Translations under genes and position numbers: made by a program
The notes under the pieces: generated by a model
Told to the model about the DNA's origin: nothing
The model's database searches: none
What the model saw: the letters and a program-made list of their open reading frames with translations, nothing else
Shown: positions 15,461 to 24,874 of the stretch, in pieces
Numbering within the stretch: the stretch's first letter is position 1
How the letters are laid out: every line of letters starts with the position of its first letter
Assembly (NCBI GenBank): GCA_018261895.1
Contig: JAGTRT010000025.1
Location: 1-64,000 of the forward strand
Reading direction: 5' to 3'
Source of the DNA: Pseudomonadota bacterium
Lineage (GTDB): Bacteria > Pseudomonadota > Gammaproteobacteria > Burkholderiales > Rhodocyclaceae
DNA: 64,000 nt

Positions 15461-16381
15461 TCAGCCTTGAATGCGGCCCAACAGCAAATACTCCATCAAC
15501 GCCTTCTGCACATGCAGGCGGTTCTCCGCTTCGTCCCACACCACGGATTGCGGCCCGTCGATAACCTCGGCAGTGACCTCTTCACCGCGATGCGCCGGCA
15601 GACAGTGCATGAACAGCGCGTCCTTGGCCGCCACGCGCATCATGTCGCCATCGACGCACCAATCGGCAAACGCCTTGATTCGCGCTTCGTTTTCCGCCTC
15701 GAAGCCCATCGACGTCCACACGTCGGTGGTCACCAGGTCCGCGCCCCGGCAGGCATCCATCGGGTCTGCAAAGACCGTGAAACGCGCCGGGTCGATCTTG
15801 CCGACGAGGTCGGGATTGATTTCATACCCGGGCGGAGTCGAGACATGCACCTTGAAATCCAGCACTTCGGCCGCCTGCAGCCAGGTATTGCACATATTGT
15901 TGGCATCGCCAACCCAGGCCACCGTCCTGCCCTGAATACAACCGCGATGCTCGATGTAGGTATAGATGTCCGCCAGAATCTGGCAGGGATGATATTCGTT
16001 GGTCAGCCCGTTGATCACCGGTACGCGGGAATTGGCGGCAAAGCGCTCGATGATGTCCTGCTCGAACGTCCGGATCATCACCAGATCGCTCATCCGGGAG
16101 ATCACCTGCGCTGCATCCTCGACCGGCTCGCCACGACCCAACTGCGAATCGCGCGTATTCAGATAGATCGCCGAACCACCTAGTTGCTGAACCCCCGCCT
16201 CAAAAGAAAGCCGCGTCCGTGTGCTCGCCTTCTCGAAAATCATGACCAGCGTCCGGTCGGAAAGCGGCCAGTACTTCTGGTAAGACTTGAACTGGGTCTT
16301 GATCCACCGCGTCCGCTCGAACACATACTCAAGCTCGTCGCGCGTGAAATCCTTGAATTGCAGAAAATGTTTGATTGCCAT
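15461..16381 (-). CDS. argF: Ornithine carbamoyltransferase
   Basis: 306 residues, normal length. The carbamoyl-phosphate loop KASTRTRLSFE, the HPCQ motif and the ornithine loop HCLPAHRGEE are all intact. It makes citrulline from ornithine and carbamoyl phosphate in arginine synthesis. It is 3 nt after argD and 33 nt before argG, forming one operon. Confidence 0.96.
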   Translation of the reverse strand: MAIKHFLQFKDFTRDELEYVFERTRWIKTQFKSYQKYWPLSDRTLVMIFEKASTRTRLSFEAGVQQLGGSAIYLNTRDSQLGRGEPVEDAAQVISRMSDLVMIRTFEQDIIERFAANSRVPVINGLTNEYHPCQILADIYTYIEHRGCIQGRTVAWVGDANNMCNTWLQAAEVLDFKVHVSTPPGYEINPDLVGKIDPARFTVFADPMDACRGADLVTTDVWTSMGFEAENEARIKAFADWCVDGDMMRVAAKDALFMHCLPAHRGEEVTAEVIDGPQSVVWDEAENRLHVQKALMEYLLLGRIQG

Positions 16382-16384
16382 GAT

Positions 16385-17557
16385 TTAGGCCGCCAGAAAT
16401 TCCTTGATTAGAGGTGCGCAGCGCTCGACCAGCTCGCGGGCATCATTTTCACTGAAAATCAGCGGCGGAAGGAAGCGAACCACCTTGTCCGCCGTCACGT
16501 TGATCAGCAGCCCTGCTGCCAGCGCCCTCGTGACCAGTTCGCCGCACGGCCGATCAAGTTCGATGCCGATCATCAGACCATGACCGCGTATGTCGACGAC
16601 CCCAGATACTCCCGCAAGCGCCTGAGCCATGAGCGAACGAATCAAGGCACCGATACGCTCCGCATTGGCCATCAGCCCTTCCTGTTCGATGGTTTCAATC
16701 GTCGTCAGCGCAGCTGTCGCAACCAACGGGTTTCCACCAAAGGTCGAACCGTGATTGCCCGGCCCGAAAAGGCCAGCCGCCTTGCCCCCGGCCATGCAGG
16801 CACCAATCGGCACCCCTGATCCAAGACCCTTGGCCAGGGTCGCGATATCCGGCTGGATACCGGCATGCTGATAACCGAACCACTTGCCCGTGCGCGCCAT
16901 GCCACACTGAACTTCATCGCAGATCAACAACCAGCCATGCTCGTCACACAACTGGCGCAAGGCACGCTGGTACTCGAGCGAAGCCAGATGAATCCCGCCT
17001 TCGCCTTGAATGACCTCCAGCATGACCGCAACAATATTCTGATTGTGCTCGGCCACCGCCTGGACGGCCGACAAATCATCGTAAGGCACCCTTACAAAAC
17101 CGGAAACCAGGGGTTCAAAGCCTGCTTGTGCCTTGCGATTTCCGGTTGCGGAAAGGGTCGCCATCGTCCGGCCATGAAACGCCTTCTCCATGACGATTAC
17201 GGTCGGGTTCTCGATGCCCTTCTTGTGACCAAAGAAACGGGCCAGCTTGATGGCTGCCTCGTTTGCCTCTGCACCGGAGTTCGAGAAAAAAATCTCCTGC
17301 ATGCCGGAGATTTCTGCCAGCTTGTCAGCCAGCAACTCCTGTTCGCGAATGCGATACAAATTGGACGTATGCAGCATGCGGCCGGCTTGCGCGGCGATTG
17401 CCGAAACTAGCCTGGGATGGGCATGGCCGAGCGTTGAAACAGCAATTCCGGACAACGCGTCCAGATAGACCTTGCCCTCAGTATCGGTGATCCGGCTTCC
17501 CTGGCCATGACTAAAGGCCACTGGCAACCGTGCATAGGTATTCATGACATGCGACAT
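16385..17557 (-). CDS. argD: Acetylornithine aminotransferase
   Basis: 390 residues. Class III PLP aminotransferase with SNSGAEANEAAIKLAR, GEGGIHLAS, the DEVQCGMARTGK block and the PLP lysine in LAKGLGSG. It converts N-acetylglutamate semialdehyde to N-acetylornithine. ATG at 17557 (SHVMNTYARLP) is preferred over a more upstream start that would run through the leader hairpin. First gene of argD-argF-argG; a hairpin plus U-tract lies only about 12-40 nt upstream of its start codon and may attenuate it. Confidence 0.92.
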   Translation of the reverse strand: MSHVMNTYARLPVAFSHGQGSRITDTEGKVYLDALSGIAVSTLGHAHPRLVSAIAAQAGRMLHTSNLYRIREQELLADKLAEISGMQEIFFSNSGAEANEAAIKLARFFGHKKGIENPTVIVMEKAFHGRTMATLSATGNRKAQAGFEPLVSGFVRVPYDDLSAVQAVAEHNQNIVAVMLEVIQGEGGIHLASLEYQRALRQLCDEHGWLLICDEVQCGMARTGKWFGYQHAGIQPDIATLAKGLGSGVPIGACMAGGKAAGLFGPGNHGSTFGGNPLVATAALTTIETIEQEGLMANAERIGALIRSLMAQALAGVSGVVDIRGHGLMIGIELDRPCGELVTRALAAGLLINVTADKVVRFLPPLIFSENDARELVERCAPLIKEFLAA

Positions 17558-17568
17558 GAGGCAACCCC

Positions 17569-17598
17569 AAAAAACAAAAACGGCGGCCATTGCCGCCG
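17569..17598 (-). terminator. Intrinsic terminator/attenuator in the argD leader
   Basis: On the minus strand CGGCGGC-AATG-GCCGCCG (17581-17598) is followed by TTTTTGTTTTTT (17569-17580). It sits 12 nt before the argD ATG, with no minus-strand gene upstream that it could serve as a 3' terminator. Confidence 0.7.
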
Positions 17599-17806
17599 GA
17601 ACAATCGCCACCCCAGCAGGCCAAGCAAACCCGAAAGAGAAGCATGAGCGTCGATTTTAGGTCAAAAACAAAGCCTTGTATAGAACGGCAAACCCCGCAA
17701 AACCCAATACCAGCAAGCTCTGCCAGCCGCAATTATGGAAAGGCAGCGGGCTTCTGCTAGAATTCGCTAACGCAAGGTCGTATCGCCAAAAACGCAGAGT
17801 AAAACA

Positions 17807-18106
17807 ATGACAACCCCAGAATCGACCACATTCATCATTGTCGGCCTAACCAAACAGGGAAAAAAATTTCGCCCCAGCGACTGGGCAGAACGCCTTTGCG
17901 GCGTCATGTCTGCCTTTGGCGCTGAACGCAAGATGAAATACTCCCCTTACGTCGGCCCCGGTGACTACAACGGCGAAAAAGCGGTTTTCGTCGACGGCCG
18001 CCTGGGCGAGATCGAGCCAATGGCCTACCGATTCATGCTCAACTTTGCGCAGGACAACGACCTGCAAATCGTAGACGGCGTCTGCTCTCTCGACAAGAAC
18101 AGATAA
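17807..18106 (+). CDS. DUF3579 family protein
   Basis: 99 residues. FIIVGLTKQGKKFRPSDWAERLCGVMSAFG and the KYSPYVGPGDYNGEKAVFVD-type middle section match DUF3579, a compact family of unknown function found mainly in betaproteobacteria. It stands alone, divergent from the argDFG operon, and ends in a bidirectional terminator shared with rpsT. Confidence 0.85.
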   Translation: MTTPESTTFIIVGLTKQGKKFRPSDWAERLCGVMSAFGAERKMKYSPYVGPGDYNGEKAVFVDGRLGEIEPMAYRFMLNFAQDNDLQIVDGVCSLDKNR

Positions 18107-18125
18107 AAGCACAAGCAACAGCAAT

Positions 18126-18154
18126 AAAAAAGGCGCCCGAAGGCGCCATTTTTA
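18126..18154. terminator. Bidirectional terminator between DUF3579 gene and rpsT
   Basis: GGCGCC (18132-18137), loop CGAA, GGCGCC (18142-18147), flanked by an A-run on the left and ATTTTTATTT on the right, so it works for both convergent genes. Confidence 0.85.
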
Positions 18155-18174
18155 TTTGCGCGTCGCGCGCCCGA

Positions 18175-18441
18175 TCAGGCAGCCAAGGCCTTGATCTGAG
18201 CAGACAGACGGCTCTTCGTGCGGGAAGTCTTGTTCTTGTGAACAATCTTCTTGTCAGCAATACGATCAAGCACTGCGACGGACTGCTGGAAAACGCCCTG
18301 AGCGGCGGCTTTATCACCAGCATCGATCGCCTGACGAACACGCTTGATTGCGGTACGCAGGGTCGAACGCAGGCTGGCGTTATGGGAACGCTGCGCGTCA
18401 GCTTGACGGGCGCGCTTGCGGGCTTGTGCGCTGTTGGCCAT
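18175..18441 (-). CDS. rpsT: 30S ribosomal protein S20
   Basis: 88 residues, very basic. [18 protein letters not shown] and [15 protein letters not shown] are diagnostic of S20, which binds 16S rRNA early in 30S assembly. ATG at 18441 gives the standard N-terminus. Monocistronic, with its own promoter at 18475-18503. Confidence 0.96.
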   Translation of the reverse strand: MANSAQARKRARQADAQRSHNASLRSTLRTAIKRVRQAIDAGDKAAAQGVFQQSVAVLDRIADKKIVHKNKTSRTKSRLSAQIKALAA

Positions 18442-18474
18442 GAGATTAATTCCGAAAAAAACATTTAATTCGGT

Positions 18475-18503
18475 ATTGTATTGAAAACCAATCCTCAATA
18501 CAA
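18475..18503 (-). promoter_or_regulatory. rpsT promoter
   Basis: Minus-strand TTGTAT (18498-18503), 17-bp spacer, TACAAT (18475-18480), about 34 nt upstream of the rpsT ATG. Confidence 0.6.
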
Positions 18504-18604
18504 GCACAACCATCTGAATCGTCAATTCCGATTGCCTCCTCGTCAAATTCACACGAAGAACGAACCGCCCGTCTTATAAACACGACCACCGACTCCGCAA
18601 GAAA

Positions 18605-18632
18605 TTGATATTGCTCCAAAACAAAATAGACT
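18605..18632 (+). promoter_or_regulatory. Possible promoter of the minor pilin operon
   Basis: TTGATA (18605-18610), 16-bp spacer, TAGACT (18627-18632) upstream of fimT. Moderate match only; a sigma54 promoter was not seen. Confidence 0.35.
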
Positions 18633-18659
18633 CACTGCATGGAAAAGGAACTTAGAGCC

Positions 18660-19286
18660 ATGACATTTGCAGAACAAAAACTACCAATGCGAAGCAAACA
18701 ATCAGGCGTCACGTTGGTTGAATTAGTCATAGCCATAGCAATATTTGCCATATTGCTTGCTATGGCGGTCCCCAGTTTCGAGAGCTTAATTGCATCAACG
18801 CGCGTATCGACAACAACTAACGACCTTCTGGCCGCATTGGCTCAAGCTCGTTCAGAAGCAATCCGCCGAGGCCAACGAGTCACGATCTGCGCCAGCGCAA
18901 ACGGAGCCCAATGTGCCAATGCGGGTAGCTGGAATCAAGGGTGGATTATTTTTACAGACGGAATTCCGATGGGCTTACCTAATGCAGCCCCCCCCAATGC
19001 CATCGTTGACAACGGAGAGACGATTCTTTCTGTTGCGCCAGCAACTCCGGCAAATATCGCGATTCAGGGCCAGGCCGCAGTTGGTCAATATGTTTCTTTC
19101 GCCTCGAACGGGCAAAGTCGCACCATTGCCAATGCTACTCAAACGGGAACAATTGAAGTCTGTACAACCTCCCAGACCATTAGTGATCTGCGACGAGCAC
19201 GCGATCTGATCATTAGCGCAAGCGGTCAGGTGATCATGCAAAGCCCAACCCTGAATCCCATACCCAACAATTGCCCAAACCCATGA
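18660..19286 (+). CDS. fimT: GspH/FimT family type IV pseudopilin
   Basis: About 208 residues. A class III prepilin signal, SGVTLVELVIAIAIFAILLAMAVP, is cleaved after the Gly, followed by Glu at +5 and a GspH-like head domain. Minor pseudopilins of this type help prime assembly of type IV pili at the inner membrane. ATG 18660 is preceded by GGAA at 9 nt; ATGs at 18639 and 18687 are alternatives. First of six overlapping or tightly spaced genes (fimT-pilV-pilW-pilX-pilY1-pilE). The region is clearly AT-richer than its surroundings. Confidence 0.85.
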   Translation: MTFAEQKLPMRSKQSGVTLVELVIAIAIFAILLAMAVPSFESLIASTRVSTTTNDLLAALAQARSEAIRRGQRVTICASANGAQCANAGSWNQGWIIFTDGIPMGLPNAAPPNAIVDNGETILSVAPATPANIAIQGQAAVGQYVSFASNGQSRTIANATQTGTIEVCTTSQTISDLRRARDLIISASGQVIMQSPTLNPIPNNCPNP

Positions 19287-19738
19287 AACACGAACATTTA
19301 TATTACGCAAGTAATCAGCAGGGCGTCGCTTTGCTGGAGGTTCTTGTCGCCGTCGTGATTCTTGCAGTCGGGTTGTTAGGCATGGCGGGGCTACAGGCTC
19401 GTGCATTGCAGCAAAATCACAGTAGCGTTCAGCGCTCTCAGGCAGTCATCCTCAGTTACTCTATCCTTGACTCTCTTCGCGCAGATCGAGCCAACGCTGT
19501 AGCAGGTGCGTACAACATGGCCAATACATGCGCGGCCCCCGCCCCAACTGGCGCGATTGTTGGTGACACGATAAGCAATTGGTTGACTGCAATCCAAAAT
19601 AGATTTGGTAACAACGGGGCTAGCTGTGGCTTTGTGAATTGCGATATCACTGGTCAGTGCACAGTCAGAATTATCTGGGATGACAGCCGCGCCGGTGGCA
19701 GTCAAGTTGAAACTTTTGAAATTCGATCAAAAATATGA
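19283..19738 (+). CDS. pilV: Type IV pilus modification protein PilV
   Basis: 151 residues. Prepilin signal QQGVALLEVLVAVVILAVGLLGMAGLQ with the Gly cleavage site and Glu at +5, followed by the PilV-typical RALQQNHSSVQRSQA helix. A minor pilin of the priming complex. ATG at 19283 overlaps the fimT stop (ATGA). Two late Cys pairs could form disulfides in the head domain. Confidence 0.87.
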   Translation: MKHEHLYYASNQQGVALLEVLVAVVILAVGLLGMAGLQARALQQNHSSVQRSQAVILSYSILDSLRADRANAVAGAYNMANTCAAPAPTGAIVGDTISNWLTAIQNRFGNNGASCGFVNCDITGQCTVRIIWDDSRAGGSQVETFEIRSKI

Positions 19739-20775
19739 CGATTCATCATCTTCCCCGCCAAAGGGGGTTCACTTTGGTCGAGTTAATGATTGCAATGGCT
19801 TTAGGACTGTTTTTGGTCGGCGCAGCACTTAATGTTGTTTTCGCCAACCGCCAGGCCTTCCAGATTGCAGAAAATCAGTCACGCCTTCAGGAGAACGCCA
19901 GAGCGGCCTTCGAACTTCTTGCCCACGATATCCGAGCAGCAGGAGGAAATCCTTGTGGCGCAAACCGGGTTACGAACAATTTAACCAATAGCGCCGCTCT
20001 TTGGTGGGCCAACTGGGCTGCTGGGCCAATACGTGGATTTGAGAACAGCGCAGCGGGAGACGGAGCTCATGGGATAGTCCCAGTAGGCGCCGCTATGAAT
20101 AACCGCCTTGCAGGGTCCGATGCCATCATCGTGATGAGTGCAAATGCAGGAGAAACCGTCGTAGCAGCCCAGCATAACAGTGGTGCAGCCCCCCCCAGTT
20201 TTCGCGTAACAAATAATCAGCATGGCTTCACCCAAGGCAGCGTTATTTTGGCTTGTGACGAAATGGATGCCGTGATTTTCGAGGCAACAAATATACAACC
20301 TGTTCCTGCAAATACGACCATAGAACATGCTGCGGGTGGAATTGCACCGGGCAACATCCAAGCAAACCTCGGAAAAACCTACGCAAATGGCACTTTTCTC
20401 TCCAGACTCAGAGCATCATTCTGGTATGTTGGTAGCAACGGCCGGGGCAGCAATTCACTGTTCCGCTTAGGCGTTGACGGACAACCGGCGCCGCGCCTTG
20501 ATGAAGTCGTTGAAGGCGTAACGAATATGCAAATCCAGTACATTGAAAGAAATCCCGCAACAGGCCTATTGACGGCGGGCACCTGGATAAATGCAAATCA
20601 AATCGCGTCATGGCCGTTCGTGTTGACATCGCCACGAGTTGAAGCTGTACGCATTCAACTTTCCCTTAGCAGCCGCGATCAGGTTGGCATTGATCCTGCG
20701 ACAGGCAACCCCAAGACGATTGATACAGAACTCAACGAGACAATATATTTGCGTAATCGGGAATACAACCCATGA
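19735..20775 (+). CDS. pilW: Type IV pilus assembly protein PilW
   Basis: 346 residues. Class III signal QRGFTLVELMIAMALGLFLVGAALN, then the PilW-type continuation NRQAFQIAENQSRLQENARAAFELLAHDIRAAG. The long variable C-terminal head is normal for this minor pilin. Start ATG overlaps the pilV stop (ATGA), and its own stop overlaps the pilX start. Confidence 0.88.
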   Translation: MTIHHLPRQRGFTLVELMIAMALGLFLVGAALNVVFANRQAFQIAENQSRLQENARAAFELLAHDIRAAGGNPCGANRVTNNLTNSAALWWANWAAGPIRGFENSAAGDGAHGIVPVGAAMNNRLAGSDAIIVMSANAGETVVAAQHNSGAAPPSFRVTNNQHGFTQGSVILACDEMDAVIFEATNIQPVPANTTIEHAAGGIAPGNIQANLGKTYANGTFLSRLRASFWYVGSNGRGSNSLFRLGVDGQPAPRLDEVVEGVTNMQIQYIERNPATGLLTAGTWINANQIASWPFVLTSPRVEAVRIQLSLSSRDQVGIDPATGNPKTIDTELNETIYLRNREYNP

Positions 20776-21488
20776 TTAACTTTCCAGAGCTTCGCTCGCC
20801 CACTCTAGGCTTGGGCAACCGACAACAAGGCGTTGCACTTGCGATCTCGTTGATTCTTCTTGTTGTATTGTCTTTGGTGGGCTTATCAACCGTCCGCACG
20901 GTGACCCAACAGGAAGGAATGTCATCACAAAGCCATGATCGCAGTTTGGCATACCAATTCGCAGAGGCTGCTCTACGCGAAGGAGAACAACAGGCTCGCA
21001 TTCAGTCCCAGACGGCCAACGCGGCAATCCCCACAGATCAATATATTGCCGATGGAATATGTAATGCTGCTGCAGTAAATCGTTGCGCCAACGGACTCTG
21101 TTCAACACCAGATCCAGACTGTGACCCTCGTTGGCAAAACTCCGCTTTCAATAGCTGGACCACATACACGGGCCTTCCTGCCATCGTAAGCCAAACCGGG
21201 AACATTTTGATTGGTGCAGTAGGAGCCTCCCAGCCACAATACTTTATCGAGATATTGCGCCCAGTTGGAACTGCTGTCTGCACGACACCGGTGGGACCTA
21301 ACTTTGACAGAGACTGTAATCAGAAATTTCCAGACCCTGATAGCTCGCTCCCCTGTTCTGCGGGATATCCGGCTCCTCCCGGCCAACAATATTGCAATTT
21401 CTATCGCTACCGAATTACCGCCCGAGTCCAAATGGCCGGTAGAGCGACAGTAATGCTCCAATCAGTTTTCTCTGTTCAACCTAATTAA
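20772..21488 (+). CDS. pilX: Type IV pilus assembly protein PilX
   Basis: 238 residues. After a short leader, RQQGVALAISLILLVVLSLVGLSTVR is the PilX N-terminal helix, lacking the usual Glu at +5 as many PilX proteins do. RSLAYQFAEAALREGE follows. The head domain contains several Cys residues. It is part of the PilVWXY1E priming and adhesion complex, and overlaps pilW by 4 nt. Confidence 0.86.
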   Translation: MINFPELRSPTLGLGNRQQGVALAISLILLVVLSLVGLSTVRTVTQQEGMSSQSHDRSLAYQFAEAALREGEQQARIQSQTANAAIPTDQYIADGICNAAAVNRCANGLCSTPDPDCDPRWQNSAFNSWTTYTGLPAIVSQTGNILIGAVGASQPQYFIEILRPVGTAVCTTPVGPNFDRDCNQKFPDPDSSLPCSAGYPAPPGQQYCNFYRYRITARVQMAGRATVMLQSVFSVQPN

Positions 21489-21520
21489 CCGGACTTTGCA
21501 TAGAGCACGGAGACCACATC

Positions 21521-24500
21521 ATGACTCGAAATTGCTCCCGCAGCTTCGCCATTCGGCCCATCGCAGCATTCTTGGCCTTGACAATCCTGCATAGCCCTAT
21601 GTCTGTAGCAGCTCTGACGATACCCAATATCCCATTGCAAGCAGTGAATTCAGCTGAACCCAACATCATGATGATTTTGGACGACTCCGGATCGATGCAA
21701 TGGGACTATTTGCCTGACGATATCAATGGGGTAACCAATCCCATCAACTACATCTATCCCACGACAACATCAATTTTCGGCGGATCCTTTTATAACAACG
21801 TAACAGTCGACACAAACACGGCAAATCGTTGGGCAAGAATTTTGCGCTCGTCCGCGCATAACAAAATTTACTATGACCCGACCATCCTCTATCTCCCGTG
21901 GAGCAAGGAAGACGGTTCTCTTTGGTTGCCTGCCGACCCAACGCGCGCTTACCACAATCCGGCCAATCAGGGAGCAGGCTTTCGTAACTTAACTCAGGAT
22001 CTCACTCAGGCTGCGACGTGGCTTGACAATGACTCCGCCTACAGAAATGCAACCAGAACATATTACCCCGCAACTTATTTTAACTATAACGGAGGGGCAA
22101 TTACGGCAGGCACCAGCTATACCAAGGTAGAGATACGATCAACGACCCCGACCTATCCAAAGGCGGCGGCGCGAACTGATTGTAAGACGATTGCAAATCT
22201 TTGCAGCTACCAAGAGGAAATCCAGAATTTTGCAAACTGGTATAGCTATTACCGAGCACGCGTTCTGACCGCTCGGGCTGGTATAGGCCGAGCCTTTGCC
22301 AACCAGGGTTCCAATGTCCGACCGGGATTTTCGACAATCAATGCCACAGGAAATAGCGTAGATGGCGTCACAACCGATACCGTCATTCAAGGCGTTAGAA
22401 AATTCACAGGGACGGACCGCACCAATTTTTTCGCTTATCTATATAACTGGACTATTCCTGCACAGGGGACTCCATTGCGTAAAGCTTTGGATGATGTCGG
22501 GAAATACTACAGCCGCGCCGACACGCGAGGTCCATGGAGCACCACGCCAGGCATTGCAGGTGGTACGGAACTAACATGCCGCCAAAGCTATTCAATCTTA
22601 ATGACCGACGGATATTGGAACGGTGCCGCAGCAAGCACTGCCAATGCCCGGTTAAACAATGACAATACTGCGGGTGATCGCACAGGTCAGGCCATAACCG
22701 GCCCAAATAGCCAAAGTTATCTCTACACGCCTAATTCGCCGTTTAGTGATGCTTGGAGCAATACGCTCGCAGATGTTGCCATGTATTACTGGAAGAACGA
22801 CTTGCGCACCACTCTTGCCAACGAAGTGCCGCCAAACTCAGCAGACCCTGCTTTTTGGCAGCACATGGTTACTTTCGGCGTTGGGCTAGGTGTGTCCGGA
22901 TCTGTTAGTCCAACAGCAGCTTTTGCGGCCATTTCCACTGGCGCCACCATCAATTGGCCGCAACCCACGACAAATCCAGCGCTGTTGGACGATTTGGTTC
23001 ATGCTGCCGTTAATGGACGTGGGGGATTTTTTAGCGCACAAAATCCAACCCAATTCGCAACCGCTTTAACAGACACTCTAAATTCCATTGCGCAACGTAC
23101 GGGTTCTGCGGCATCAATCGCGGCAAACAGTACGCAAATTTCGACAAACACTAAAGTGTTCAATGCTAAGTTTGACAGCAGCAAGTGGTCTGGCGAACTT
23201 GAAGCATTCGCAATTACATCAAGTGGTGTTGCCGCGACACCGACTTGGGTTGCTTCTTCAAATATTCCGTCACCAGCATCACGAAAAATTTTTACCCGAT
23301 CAGGCGGAAGCGTCGTTTCCTTTCAATGGGCAAATTTAACTGCTGCGGACCAAACCTTACTGACAAGCGCCGACGTATTGGACTACGTTCGTGGCGTTCG
23401 TACCAAAGAACAGCAAAATGGTGGGACCCTACGCAACCGAAGCACGGTTCTTGGAGATATTGTCGATTCCTCACCGACCTACGTCACTGATTCAGATATT
23501 GTCCTGGTCGGAGCCAATGATGGAATGCTGCATGCATTTAATGCAACAACAGGTACTGAGTTGTTTGCATACATTCCTAGCGCAGTCATGCCCAAACTCG
23601 TCAATTTGTCCCAGGTTGCATATACACACACCTACTTTGTTGATGGCGATATTGCGGTGTCACCCCAAACACTGACGCCGGCACACAATTATCTAGTTGC
23701 CAGTTTGGGACGTGGCGGAAAAGGTTTGTTTGGCTTAGACGTCGCTTCACCATCTAGCTTTGGCGCCACTAACGTATTGTGGGAATATTTCAGCGCTACT
23801 GACAATGATCTTGGCTACATCATCGGCACTCCAATCATTGCAAAGTTGAACGATGGCACGATTGCCGCAATTGTCGGAAATGGATACAACAGTACGAACG
23901 AAAGCGCAGTACTCTATATATTTGACCTAGCGACAGGCTCACTAATCAAAAAACTGGATACTGGAGTAAGCGGTAACAATGGATTGGCCTCACCTGGAAT
24001 ATTTGATGCTGATAACAATGGGACTGTTGACTACATCTACGCTGGAGATCTCAAGGGAAATGTCTGGAAAATCGATCTTTCCAGTGCGAATCCGACTGCC
24101 TGGGATTTTTCTTTCAAAACAGGCGCAATACCACAACCATTTTACGTTGCGAAAGATCCTTCAAACTCAGTTCAGCCAATCACCGTCCCGATTACGGTAG
24201 TCAAGAATGACGTTTCATCAGATGCAAATTTCGGGAAACGATTTGTAATTTTTGGAACGGGAGCGTATTTCAGAAGTACTGACCCAACTGACGCACAAAT
24301 TCAGACTCTTTACGGCCTAATTGACACAAACGTTCAATTAAGCGGACGCGCTGGATTAACCCAGCGTACCGTAGCCGCAAACGGACTACTTTCCGGCAAA
24401 ACAGTCCGAACTTTTTCTTCGGCTGTAGCTAACGACATGGTCGGAAAATCTGGCTGGTATTTGGACCTGAAAACATCGGCTGGTGTAGCAGAAGGCGAAC

Positions 24501-24868
24501 GAGTTACTACATCTGCAGATGTCTACAACCTTGCGGAGCCAGTCCTGATTTTCAGCTCTGTTATTCCTATCAATGACCCATGCAAACCGGGCGGGAAAGG
24601 CTATGTCAACGCGATTAATCCATATACCGGTGCAAGTCTGACCAATGGTTTTTGGGACATCAACAATGACAACAGTTTTGCCAACGACACCTTGCTGGGT
24701 GCCTTGGTGGGCTCCGTAGACCTGGGTATAGGCATGCCAACCAAAGGGCGCGTCATAGGCGATTTGTTTGGTGCAGGTGGATCGTCCGGTAACGTCACCA
24801 GCATAAAGATCAATACCGGAGCAAAGAAAACCAAGCGCGTTTCTTGGCGCGAAATCACGAGGGATTAA
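21521..24868 (+). CDS. pilY1: PilY1-like pilus tip adhesin/biogenesis protein
   Basis: 1115 residues. Signal peptide (to about residue 30). A von Willebrand A-like domain with MIDAS motif DDSGSMQ (about 54-60) follows, then a C-terminal beta-propeller (from about 650) typical of PilY1. An EF-hand-like calcium loop with D-x-D-x-N-x-T-x-D spacing is near residue 825, followed by YAGDLKGNVWKIDL. PilY1 sits at the pilus tip, opposing PilT retraction in a calcium-dependent way and mediating adhesion and surface sensing. 33 nt after pilX, with GGAG before the ATG. Confidence 0.92.
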   Translation: MTRNCSRSFAIRPIAAFLALTILHSPMSVAALTIPNIPLQAVNSAEPNIMMILDDSGSMQWDYLPDDINGVTNPINYIYPTTTSIFGGSFYNNVTVDTNTANRWARILRSSAHNKIYYDPTILYLPWSKEDGSLWLPADPTRAYHNPANQGAGFRNLTQDLTQAATWLDNDSAYRNATRTYYPATYFNYNGGAITAGTSYTKVEIRSTTPTYPKAAARTDCKTIANLCSYQEEIQNFANWYSYYRARVLTARAGIGRAFANQGSNVRPGFSTINATGNSVDGVTTDTVIQGVRKFTGTDRTNFFAYLYNWTIPAQGTPLRKALDDVGKYYSRADTRGPWSTTPGIAGGTELTCRQSYSILMTDGYWNGAAASTANARLNNDNTAGDRTGQAITGPNSQSYLYTPNSPFSDAWSNTLADVAMYYWKNDLRTTLANEVPPNSADPAFWQHMVTFGVGLGVSGSVSPTAAFAAISTGATINWPQPTTNPALLDDLVHAAVNGRGGFFSAQNPTQFATALTDTLNSIAQRTGSAASIAANSTQISTNTKVFNAKFDSSKWSGELEAFAITSSGVAATPTWVASSNIPSPASRKIFTRSGGSVVSFQWANLTAADQTLLTSADVLDYVRGVRTKEQQNGGTLRNRSTVLGDIVDSSPTYVTDSDIVLVGANDGMLHAFNATTGTELFAYIPSAVMPKLVNLSQVAYTHTYFVDGDIAVSPQTLTPAHNYLVASLGRGGKGLFGLDVASPSSFGATNVLWEYFSATDNDLGYIIGTPIIAKLNDGTIAAIVGNGYNSTNESAVLYIFDLATGSLIKKLDTGVSGNNGLASPGIFDADNNGTVDYIYAGDLKGNVWKIDLSSANPTAWDFSFKTGAIPQPFYVAKDPSNSVQPITVPITVVKNDVSSDANFGKRFVIFGTGAYFRSTDPTDAQIQTLYGLIDTNVQLSGRAGLTQRTVAANGLLSGKTVRTFSSAVANDMVGKSGWYLDLKTSAGVAEGERVTTSADVYNLAEPVLIFSSVIPINDPCKPGGKGYVNAINPYTGASLTNGFWDINNDNSFANDTLLGALVGSVDLGIGMPTKGRVIGDLFGAGGSSGNVTSIKINTGAKKTKRVSWREITRD

Positions 24869-24874
24869 GTGGTG

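Noticed and set aside
17511-17732. Possible 73-codon leader peptide for argD
   Set aside because: It reads through the terminator stem and the argD start, and has no run of Arg codons; the initiation site is weak.
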